Positions 57,504 through 64,000 of a stretch of 64,000 bases of DNA are shown here, piece after piece (positions within the stretch are counted from its first letter, which is position 1; each line of letters starts with the position of its first letter). The stretch is from Azospirillum endophyticum (lineage in GTDB: Bacteria > Pseudomonadota > Alphaproteobacteria > Azospirillales > Azospirillaceae). The position numbers were made by a program, and so were the translations under genes. The notes below the pieces were generated by a model. The model worked only from the letters and a program-made list of their open reading frames with translations, did not search any database and was not told the DNA's origin. The stretch covers positions 1-64,000 of the forward strand of contig NZ_JAENHM010000049.1 of assembly GCF_016595245.1 (NCBI RefSeq), in the 5' to 3' direction.

Positions 57504-58307
57504 TCAGACGGCGTCGAGGGTAGCTTCCTTCTGGGCGATCTGCTGGATGCTGTTGGTGGCAGCGTTGATGCGCTCCGACGTCTCGAAGGCGGTGTTGGTG
57601 CGCTGGACCACCTGCGACGCCTGGCCGGTGCTCTGCTTGGCCTGCTTCTTCTTGGTCTGCGCCTTGGCCACGGTCTTGGTGCGGATCTTCTCGGCCGAAC
57701 CCGGCTCGATGTTGTCGGCGGCAACCAGATACTCGTCGCGGCGCTTGACGATGTTCTGGTTGATGCTGCTGGCGATCTCGTAATCCTTGTCCAGCTGGGC
57801 GCGGATGCGGGCGAGGCGCTGCTCGGCCTCCGGCTTGGCGATGCGGTTCGCCTTGTAGTCGGCCTTGATCCGCGAGATCTCGGCGCGGCGGCAGTTCACC
57901 AGCTGGTCGAGCGCCACCTGGGTGCGGTTCAGGTTCTGGTTCTCGGTGTCGAGGTCGTTCATCACGCCCAGGATCGCCTGGTCGCGGCCCTGCTGCATGC
58001 GGGAGTTCCAGTAACCGCCGAGCGTGCCGATCGCAGCACCGGCCGCGGCGCCGATCAGCGCGCTCTTCACGTTGCCGCCGGCAACCGCACCGGTCAGCGC
58101 GCCGACGCCGGCACCGATGGCGGCGCCCTTCAGCATGTCCTCGGCATAGTAGTTGCCGGTCGAGTCGAGCGCGACGCGGTACTGGTAGCAAGCGTCGGAC
58201 CCGTCATTGGCACCGATGCGGTCCTGCTGCGTGGTGACGCAGCCGGTGAGCGCCATGGCGAAGATGGTGATGGAGACGAGGCTTGCCCTGGTACGGTTGC
58301 TTCGCAT
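57504..58307 (-). CDS. Outer-membrane-type lipoprotein with glycine zipper and coiled coil
   Basis: A 267-residue lipoprotein. The signal ends in the lipobox LTGC (Cys23). Residues about 60-110 form a glycine-zipper pair (AAIGAGVGALTGAVAGGNV, ALIGAAAGAAIGTLGGYW), followed by a long charged coiled coil (LNRTQVALDQLVNCRRAEIS; AEQRLARIRAQLDKDYEIAS) and a Lys/Gln-rich tail. Such proteins insert in or span the outer membrane or oligomerise. It lies between two caspase genes and 75 bases upstream of the WD40-caspase gene on the same strand, so it may be the first gene of the T6SS unit. It does not resemble classic TssJ. Confidence 0.85.
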   Translation of the reverse strand: MRSNRTRASLVSITIFAMALTGCVTTQQDRIGANDGSDACYQYRVALDSTGNYYAEDMLKGAAIGAGVGALTGAVAGGNVKSALIGAAAGAAIGTLGGYWNSRMQQGRDQAILGVMNDLDTENQNLNRTQVALDQLVNCRRAEISRIKADYKANRIAKPEAEQRLARIRAQLDKDYEIASSINQNIVKRRDEYLVAADNIEPGSAEKIRTKTVAKAQTKKKQAKQSTGQASQVVQRTNTAFETSERINAATNSIQQIAQKEATLDAV

Positions 58308-58542
58308 GACCTGAGTTCCCGTTTGCTTTTCTGTCGAAAGGATTCTTGCGTTCCAGATCCGAAACCGTAACGATCCGCGCCACCCCCACAGCGGTCATGG
58401 CAGTTCGACGGTTCGGAGCCGGCTGTAAAGCTGCCATAGTAACAACCGCGACGGAAGGGGGCATTACTACCAATTCGCGAAGCCTTTTATCTATTACCCT
58501 CTGTCTATCGTCTATGCGGCTCGGTATCGTTGGGGGAGTGCA

Positions 58543-60165
58543 ATGTTTGCAGATTTGCGACGACTGGCGATGATGGCGGCGGCTCTCGCCGGTGTCGCGG
58601 GTGCCGGGGCGGCTCCGATGCTGGCGGCAAGCCCGGCGCGGGCGGAGATCGGGGCCCTGGTGATCGGGATCGACCGCTATACGCAGGTCAATCCGCTTCA
58701 GGGCGCGGTCAACGATGCCCGCGACATCGCCGACGCCCTGAAGGGGCTGGGCGTCAGGAAGCTGCTCCTGTTCATCGACGGCGAGGCCGAGCGGAGCCGC
58801 ATCATCAAGGCATGGCGGCAGCTGATCGCCGACACTTCGCCCGACTCGACGCTGATCCTGACCTTCGCCGGCCACGGCGCCCAGCAACCGGAACGGGTTC
58901 CCGGCAGCGAGGCCGACGGGCTGGACGAGTTCCTGGTGCTGGCCGATTTCGCTCCGCGCGGACCCGGCACCGCCCAGCGCCTAACCGACGACGAGATCGC
59001 CGTCCTGATGAAGGAGGCGGCACCCCGCCGGGTGATCTTCATCTCCGATTCCTGCCATTCCGGCACCATGACCCGCGCGTTCGACGACCGCGCCGGCATG
59101 CTCGGCACGCGGGCGGCGAAGATCGACGGCGTGCCGGTCGACCATATCGAGGACGACGCCCTGCCCCTGCCCACCCGTGCCGCCCTGCAGGCGGAGGCGG
59201 AGGAGCAGCCGAACGTCACCTTCTTCGCCGCGGTGGCCGACGACGAGCTGGCGCCGGAGGTGATGATCGACCGCAGGCCGCGCGGCGCGCTGAGCTGGGC
59301 CTTCGCCAACGCGCTGCGCGGGCAGGCCGACCGCGACGGCGACGGCGTCGTCACCAAGGGAGAGCTGGAGGCCCATATCCGCAGCGCCGTGCGCATGGCA
59401 CTGGAAGGGCGGCAGCATCCGCAGGTGCAGCCGCGCGGCCGTGGCGAGATTCCGTTGATCGACCCGGTCGCCAGCCGGCCGAAGCCGCCCTCCCTGCTGC
59501 CGGCCGCCGGGCCGATCCCGCTGCGCATCCTGGGCCAGCCGGCGGCGGTGAAGAAGCTGGCCGCCGGATTCACCGGGGTCGAGATGGTCGGGAAGGAGGG
59601 CCCCGCCCTGGTCTGGGACACCGGCAGCGGCGATGTGGTCAGCAACGTCGGCGACGTGCTGGCCAGCATCCCCGGCGACCCGGCGGCGCCGGAAACCCGC
59701 CGGCGGGTGCAGGGGGTGGTCGACAAATGGTCGCTGGTGCTGCGGGTGAAGGCGGCGGCGCAGGAGCGGTCGCTGGCCCTGGCGGTGGAGCCGGGCGACC
59801 GCGACTACCACAAGGGCGAAACGGTGTCGCTCGCCATCGGCGGCAACAGCGGCACCTACTTCACCCTGATCAACCTGGCCGCCGACGGCACGGTCAATTA
59901 CCTCTACCCGCTGGCGGACCGCAAGGACCCGCCGCAGATCCCGCGCGGCGGCCCCTACCGGCTGGCCCTGACGGTGGAACCGCCCTTCGGTGCCGACCAT
60001 TTCCTCGCCATCGCCTCGCCCAAGCCGATGACGGCGCTGCAGCGTGACCTCGCCGCGTTGGACGGCAAGCCGGCCGCGGCGGAGGTCGCCGCCCTGCTGA
60101 ACCGCCATCTGGCCGGGCAGCCGGTCGAGTTCGGCATCCACGGCGTCTACAGCACGGCGCGCTGA
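58543..60165 (+). CDS. Secreted caspase-family (C14) peptidase with EF-hand and DUF4384-like domain
   Basis: A 540-residue protein. A Sec signal peptide (cleavage after SPARA, residue 34) sends it to the periplasm. The caspase domain (about 36-300) has the catalytic His111 in FAGHGA and Cys171 in SDSCHSG, plus the acidic pocket D44 typical of arginine/lysine-specific metacaspases. Within it, residues 263-274 (DRDGDGVVTKGE) form a perfect EF-hand calcium loop. The C-terminal part (about 415-510) resembles the DUF4384 domain of the T6SS kinase (HKGETVSLAIGGNSGTYFTL, INLAADGTVNYLYPL). It is divergent from the lipoprotein gene across a 235-base gap. A calcium-activated periplasmic protease is inferred. 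Confidence 0.9.
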   Translation: MFADLRRLAMMAAALAGVAGAGAAPMLAASPARAEIGALVIGIDRYTQVNPLQGAVNDARDIADALKGLGVRKLLLFIDGEAERSRIIKAWRQLIADTSPDSTLILTFAGHGAQQPERVPGSEADGLDEFLVLADFAPRGPGTAQRLTDDEIAVLMKEAAPRRVIFISDSCHSGTMTRAFDDRAGMLGTRAAKIDGVPVDHIEDDALPLPTRAALQAEAEEQPNVTFFAAVADDELAPEVMIDRRPRGALSWAFANALRGQADRDGDGVVTKGELEAHIRSAVRMALEGRQHPQVQPRGRGEIPLIDPVASRPKPPSLLPAAGPIPLRILGQPAAVKKLAAGFTGVEMVGKEGPALVWDTGSGDVVSNVGDVLASIPGDPAAPETRRRVQGVVDKWSLVLRVKAAAQERSLALAVEPGDRDYHKGETVSLAIGGNSGTYFTLINLAADGTVNYLYPLADRKDPPQIPRGGPYRLALTVEPPFGADHFLAIASPKPMTALQRDLAALDGKPAAAEVAALLNRHLAGQPVEFGIHGVYSTAR

Positions 60166-60184
60166 CGGCGCCGCGCGGCAGCCG

Positions 60185-60628
60185 TCAGGCCAGCGCCGGC
60201 AGTTGCGGGGCGAGCGCCAGGTGAAGCTCATGGCGCCCGTCCGGCTGCTCCGGCCGGTGGCCGAAATCGAGAGCCATGCCGGACAGCGTCAGGCCTTGCG
60301 CCTCGGCATGGGCGCGGAGCCGGGCGAAACCGCCGGCGATCGCCGCCTGCGGGCCGTCCTGCACCGTCCGCAGATAGCGGCCGGCGTCGAGATCGAGGCG
60401 GACCATGCCGTCCGGGATTTCGCTCGCCTTCGCCGCCATGAAGCCGACGAGTTCGCGACGCAGCCCGTTCTCCTCCGGCAGCGACACCGCCGCGAAGGCA
60501 GCCGTTCCGACGTCGGCAGCGAACACGCGCTCCCAGGCCGCAGCGAGCGCGGCCGGCAGATCCTCATGGCTCGCTTCGACCATGCAGCCGAGCACGGTCA
60601 GTTCGGGAAAGGTCACCGTCTCGATCAT
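60185..60628 (-). CDS. GyrI-like/AraC effector-binding domain protein
   Basis: A 147-residue stand-alone small-molecule-binding domain of the GyrI-like (SOUL/AraC effector-binding) kind. The pattern FAAVSLPEENGLRRELVGFM, GMVRLDLDAGRYLRTVQDGP and a final DGRHELHLALAP fits the family's duplicated beta-alpha-beta-beta unit, whose acidic pocket binds cationic ligands. I chose the ATG at 60628 because GAGGG lies six bases before it. It is 17 bases after pabC on the same strand, so is probably cotranscribed with pabB and pabC. Its ligand is unknown. Confidence 0.82.
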   Translation of the reverse strand: MIETVTFPELTVLGCMVEASHEDLPAALAAAWERVFAADVGTAAFAAVSLPEENGLRRELVGFMAAKASEIPDGMVRLDLDAGRYLRTVQDGPQAAIAGGFARLRAHAEAQGLTLSGMALDFGHRPEQPDGRHELHLALAPQLPALA

Positions 60629-60645
60629 CACCATCCCTCGGGTTG

Positions 60646-61452
60646 TCACAGATCCGCATCGGCCAGCAGCCGGGCCAGCACCGGACCGGCGGCGCCGGCG
60701 CCGACCGGGCGGCCGTCGACCGTCACCAGCGGGCGCAGGCCCAGGCTGTTGGTCAGGAGGACCTCGTCGGCGCGGACGAGATCGTCGGGGCCGAGCGGCG
60801 CCTCCTCCGCGCCGTGGCGCTCCAGGACCAGGGCGCGGCGGATGCCGGGAAGGGCGCCGTCTGCCAACGGCGGGGTCAGCAGCCGGCCGCCGATGGACAG
60901 GAACAGGGTGGCGACGCTCGATTCCGCCAGCCGTCCGGCGGCGTTCAGCAGCAGCGCCTCGTCGGCGCCGCGCTCCGCCGCCTCCTGCCGGGCCAGGATG
61001 GAGTCCAGGTAGTTCAGCGACTTCAGCCGCGACAGCGGCGAATGTTCGTTGCGGCGGGTGCAGCGGGCGATGACGGCGGTCACCGGCGTGGTCATATGGG
61101 CGACGGGCGCGGCCGTCATCAGCAGGGTCGGCTCGGCGTCGGCCGGCGGCAGCACGCCGCGGGCGCCGGTGCCGCGCGACAGGGTCAGGCGCAGGACGCC
61201 GTCGGCGATGCCGGTCGCCTCGACCAGCGCCGCCATCGCCGCGGCCAGTTCCGCGGCACCGTAGGGCAGCGGCAGACGCAGCAGGCCCACCCCGGCGCCC
61301 AGCCGGTCGAGATGGAGCGGCAGGTGGCGCGGAACGCCGTCCTTGATCCGGATCGTTTCGAACAGACCGTCGCCGAGCGTGAAGCCGCGGTCTGCCGGGT
61401 CGATCCGCGCCTCGGCCGCCGGCATCAGCCGCCCGTTCAGCCAGATGGTCAT
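60646..61452 (-). CDS. pabC: Aminodeoxychorismate lyase (class IV PLP aminotransferase family)
   Basis: A 268-residue PLP enzyme of the branched-chain aminotransferase/lyase family, releasing pyruvate from 4-amino-4-deoxychorismate to give p-aminobenzoate for folate. It begins MTIWLNGRLMPAAEARIDPA with GDGLFETIRIKDG; the PLP Lys is in LSRLKSLNYLDSILARQEA, and the C-terminal side has AESSVATLFL and LTNSLGLRPLVTVDGRP. The start overlaps the pabB stop by 4 bases (ATGA). The family also includes D-amino acid aminotransferases, but the pabB overlap settles the role. Confidence 0.93.
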   Translation of the reverse strand: MTIWLNGRLMPAAEARIDPADRGFTLGDGLFETIRIKDGVPRHLPLHLDRLGAGVGLLRLPLPYGAAELAAAMAALVEATGIADGVLRLTLSRGTGARGVLPPADAEPTLLMTAAPVAHMTTPVTAVIARCTRRNEHSPLSRLKSLNYLDSILARQEAAERGADEALLLNAAGRLAESSVATLFLSIGGRLLTPPLADGALPGIRRALVLERHGAEEAPLGPDDLVRADEVLLTNSLGLRPLVTVDGRPVGAGAAGPVLARLLADADL

Positions 61453-62813
61453 TCCACGTCCCCCACCAGTTCTCCGGCCGCGCGCAGCTGGGCGCGGGCC
61501 TTGACCAGCATTTCCTCATGCTCGTCCGCCGGATCGGAATCGGCGACGATGCCGCCGCCGGCCTGGGCGATCACCGCGTCCGGCGTCACCGACAGGGTGC
61601 GGATGACGATGTTGCTGTCCATGGCGCCGTCGAAGCCGATCCAGGCCACCGACCCGCAATAGGCGCCGCGGCGCGCCACCTCCAGCTCGTCGATGATTTG
61701 CATCGCCCGGATCTTGGGCGCGCCGGTGATCGAGCCGCCGGGGCAGGCGGCGCGCAGCAGATCGACCGGCCCCAACCCCGGCAGAAGGCGCGCGGTGACC
61801 ACCGAAACGAGGTGATGGACGCTGGCGAAGCTCTCCAGCCCGAACAGCACCGGCACCTTGACGCTGCCGATTTCCGACACCCGCGCCAGATCGTTGCGCA
61901 GCAGGTCGGTGATCATCAGGTTTTCCGCCCGGTCCTTGATGCTGGCCGACAGCTCCGCCGCCGCAGCCGCGTCGGCCTCCGGATCGGCATGACGCGGGCG
62001 GGTGCCCTTGATCGGCCGGGTCTCGATGGTCCGGTCGGCGCCCAGCCGGATGAAGCGCTCCGGCGACGCCCCGGCCAGCCGCAACCGCGGACCGCAGTTC
62101 AGGAAGGCGGCGAAGGGCGCCGGGCTGAGACGGCGCAGCCGCTCGTACAGCGCATAGGCGTCGATGACCCCGCCGGTATCGGCCAGGAAGCGCTGGGTGA
62201 AGTTGGCCTGATAGATGTCGCCGGCCCGGATATACTCCAACACCCGCCCGACCCGGTCGAGATAGTCGGGGCGCGCCAGCTCCGACCGCCAGCGCAGCGG
62301 CGCCGGCCCGGCCGATTGTTCCGGAGGCGGAACGGATAGCCGCGCGGCCATCTGCCGGGCGCGGTCCTCCGCTTCCGGGCGGGCGGCGATGACCCAGGCT
62401 TGGCGCTGCTGCCGGTCGAAAGCGGCGACGACATCGTAGAGGCCGAAGGCGAAGTCCGGCTGGCCGCCCGGATTGCCATGGCGGGAGCGCAGCCCCTCCA
62501 AAGACGTTCCGGCTTCGTAACCGATGAAGCCGACGGCCCCTCCGGTGAAGGGAACCGGGCCGTCGGATGGAAGCGAACGGGTGGCGAGCAGCCGTTCCAG
62601 CGCGTCGAAGGGGCTGCCGGCGGCCGGGCGGCCATCGATCAGCGTCTGGCCGCCGATCGCCTCGACGGTTTGAACCGGTTCCGCAACGATATAAGAATAT
62701 CGGCCATTTCGCGGATGGGGCGCCGCGCTGTCGAGCAGCATCGCCCAGGGCTCGGCGCTCCAGGGTCGGAACAGGGCGGCGGGATCGCCGCAGGAGATGG
62801 GGATGGTCAGCAT
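61449..62813 (-). CDS. pabB: Aminodeoxychorismate synthase component I
   Basis: A 454-residue chorismate-binding enzyme that aminates chorismate to 4-amino-4-deoxychorismate. Family signatures: GGAVGFIGYEAG in the N-terminal part, RVLEYIRAGDIYQANFTQRF, ETRPIKGTRPRHADPEADAA, VKVPVLFGLESFASVHHLVS-like VHHLVSVVTARL, and PGGSITGAPKIRAMQIIDEL near the C-terminus. Nearby pabA (glutaminase) is not in the window, so ammonia must come from an unlinked PabA or TrpG. pabC is fused by a 4-base overlap. Confidence 0.95.
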   Translation of the reverse strand: MLTIPISCGDPAALFRPWSAEPWAMLLDSAAPHPRNGRYSYIVAEPVQTVEAIGGQTLIDGRPAAGSPFDALERLLATRSLPSDGPVPFTGGAVGFIGYEAGTSLEGLRSRHGNPGGQPDFAFGLYDVVAAFDRQQRQAWVIAARPEAEDRARQMAARLSVPPPEQSAGPAPLRWRSELARPDYLDRVGRVLEYIRAGDIYQANFTQRFLADTGGVIDAYALYERLRRLSPAPFAAFLNCGPRLRLAGASPERFIRLGADRTIETRPIKGTRPRHADPEADAAAAAELSASIKDRAENLMITDLLRNDLARVSEIGSVKVPVLFGLESFASVHHLVSVVTARLLPGLGPVDLLRAACPGGSITGAPKIRAMQIIDELEVARRGAYCGSVAWIGFDGAMDSNIVIRTLSVTPDAVIAQAGGGIVADSDPADEHEEMLVKARAQLRAAGELVGDVE

Positions 62814-62837
62814 GGCGGTGGAGTCGGGGCCGGCGGC

Positions 62838-63623
62838 TTACATCAAGATGGTGGCGCCGCCATCGACGACCAAGACGTGACCGTTGACATAGGACGCCGC
62901 CGGCGAGGCCAGGAACACCGCGGCCCCGGCGATCTCGTCCGACCGCCCCCAGCGTCCCAGCGGCGTGCGCTTGGCGAAATAGGCCGAGCGCTGCGGATCG
63001 CCGGTGATCGCCGCGTTCGTTTCGGTCGCGAAGAAGCCGGGGGCGATGGCGTTGCTGGTCAGGCCCTGCGGGCCGTACTCGGCGGCCAACGCCCGCACCA
63101 TGCCGTTGAGCCCGGATTTCGCCGCGGCATAGACGCTGTCGTTGGCCCGCGCGATCTGCCCGGCGACCGAGGTGACGGCGATCAGCCGGCCCCGGCCGCG
63201 CGGCAGCATCAGCCGCGCCGCCTCCCGCGCCAGGATGAGGCTGGAGGCCAGATCGACGTCGAGCAGGCCGGTGATCTCGTCGTCCGTCAGGTCGACCAGA
63301 GGCTTGCGGTTGCGCTGGCCGACATTCTGGACCAGCACGTCGAGCCGGCCATGGTCCCGTTCGATACGCAGGAAGGCATCCCGCAGCGCCGCCCGGTCGG
63401 ACACGTCGAAGGGCAGCGCCGACGCCGATCCGCCGGCGGCCTCGATCTCGGCGACACGGGCCTCCAGCGTCGCGGCGTCGCGGCCGTTCAGCAGCACATG
63501 CGCGCCCGATCCGGCCAGCGCCCGCGCGATCTCCAGTCCCAGCCCGCGCCCCGATCCGGTCACGAGCGCCACCTGCCCGGCCAGCGAGAAGGTCGTCAGA
63601 TATGGTGGGATGGTCGCGGTCAT
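62838..63623 (-). CDS. Short-chain dehydrogenase/reductase
   Basis: A 261-residue classical SDR. The NAD(P) motif is ALVTGSGRGLGLEIARAL; the structural NNAG-like motif reads NVGQRN (Asn-Val-Gly instead of Asn-Asn-Ala-Gly); the catalytic Ser is in IAVTSVAGQIA, and Tyr/Lys in YAAAKSG; the tail has GRSDEIAGAAVFLASPAASY and VNGHVLVVDGG. It resembles gluconate 5-dehydrogenase/IdnO-like oxidoreductases, but the substrate cannot be set. I chose the ATG at 63623 (MTATIPPYLTTFSL); the frame continues upstream through a repeat. It lies 24 bases before pabB on the same strand and may be cotranscribed with it. Confidence 0.93.
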   Translation of the reverse strand: MTATIPPYLTTFSLAGQVALVTGSGRGLGLEIARALAGSGAHVLLNGRDAATLEARVAEIEAAGGSASALPFDVSDRAALRDAFLRIERDHGRLDVLVQNVGQRNRKPLVDLTDDEITGLLDVDLASSLILAREAARLMLPRGRGRLIAVTSVAGQIARANDSVYAAAKSGLNGMVRALAAEYGPQGLTSNAIAPGFFATETNAAITGDPQRSAYFAKRTPLGRWGRSDEIAGAAVFLASPAASYVNGHVLVVDGGATILM

Positions 63624-63723
63624 CTCTGCCCCCGGCTGTTGCGGCGCCGCCGAGATGTAGCAGAGCGGCGGAGCCATTGGCACCCTCGATGGCAGGCTGG
63701 AGCTTCGCAAAATGGCGACAGAC

Positions 63724-63877
63724 GCCCTCTCCGTGGTGCCCACGTCTTCTACGCGGGAAGAATCCCCTCTCCCCCCGGGGAGAGGGTTAGGGTGAGGGGG
63801 TCGCGCGGCGAGGATTTTTGGGAAGGCACGCGGTGCATCCCCCTCACCCCGCCCCTCTCCCCGGGGGGAGAGGGGGC
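63724..63877. repeat. Dispersed GC-rich palindromic repeat, copy 8
   Basis: It contains CCCCTCTCCCCCC/GGGGAGAGGG with GTTAGGGTGAGGGGG, then CCCCCTCACCCC and CCCCTCTCCCC/GGGGAGAGGGGG, enclosing about 50 unique bases (63800-63840). It precedes the SDR gene on the minus strand and the end of the window. Confidence 0.8.
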
Positions 63878-64000
63878 CGAAGGCGCCATCACCTCGCACT
63901 TGATACGACCGGCGCTTGCCGGCCGATTGTTGCCTGGATACCACTTTCTTGCAGATCGGCCTCGCAAGCCGTCCCACTGCGAAAGGTCCGGCCATGCCGC

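Noticed and set aside
62838..63995. Longer version of the short-chain dehydrogenase starting near 63995
   Set aside because: The extra N-terminus is translated palindromic repeat; family homology begins at the ATG at 63623.
63994..64000. Start of a rightward gene at the window end (ATG with GAAAGG seven bases before it)
   Set aside because: Only two codons are visible, so nothing can be supported.

Overview
The window is GC-rich (high-GC third codon positions, long antisense shadow reading frames over nearly every gene) and carries a typical alphaproteobacterial gene set: petABC cytochrome bc1, a pccB-pccA-mutase propionyl-CoA module with a divergent ScfR/PccR-type regulator, a cyanide-insensitive-type bd oxidase, hemF beside trmL, SpoIIE and GGDEF signalling, and a type VI secretion (T6SS) locus. 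Together these suggest a chromosome or chromid of a Rhodospirillales bacterium close to Azospirillum. That assignment is inference. No rRNA, tRNA or CRISPR array was recognised.

Layout. 1-4246: a terminase-like helix-turn-helix protein, then a LysR regulator divergent from a two-gene operon (D-threonine aldolase/DSD1-fold enzyme and an ornithine-cyclodeaminase-fold reductase). 4289-7695: an IS5/IS1182-type transposase gene cut in two by a 3.09-kb element with 56-bp inverted ends and an apparent TAT duplication. The element carries a receiver protein and a membrane diguanylate cyclase but no transposase. 7692-13519: a small conserved protein, cydAB, an Old Yellow Enzyme remnant, an HxlR regulator with paired operators, and MarC. 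13613-24458: propionyl-CoA carboxylase and methylmalonyl-CoA mutase with their regulator, a DUF2161 protein, a degenerate kinase-receiver protein and DUF924. 24493-28788: petABC, trmL, hemF. 28817-30904: mobile debris (IS256 remnant spliced to an AraC tail, two broken serine recombinases, a frameshifted PIN toxin with its antitoxin). 31012-39085: topoisomerase IB, a SpoIIE phosphatase, small secreted proteins, a glutathionyl-hydroquinone reductase, and WrbA with a divergent LysR. 39213-60165: the T6SS locus. 60185-63623: pabB, pabC, a GyrI-like protein and a short-chain dehydrogenase.

The T6SS locus reads leftward as WD40-caspase, tssL (with OmpA domain), tssM, tagF, vgrG, DUF4123 adaptor, PAAR, tagH (FHA), a DUF4384-bearing Ser/Thr kinase, and a membrane-anchored alpha/beta hydrolase. 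Beyond the WD40-caspase lie a glycine-zipper lipoprotein and, on the other strand, a second secreted caspase with a canonical EF-hand and its own DUF4384-like domain. The membrane-complex, spike and post-translational control genes are therefore here. The sheath, baseplate, Hcp, ClpV and TssK genes, and a recognisable TssJ, are not. Two caspase-fold proteins tied to a kinase-regulated T6SS is the most unusual functional association in the window.

A family of GC-rich palindromic repeats (cores like CCCTCTCCC/GGGAGAGGG) sits in at least eight intergenic gaps. One copy supplies the C-terminus and stop codon of the DUF2161 protein.
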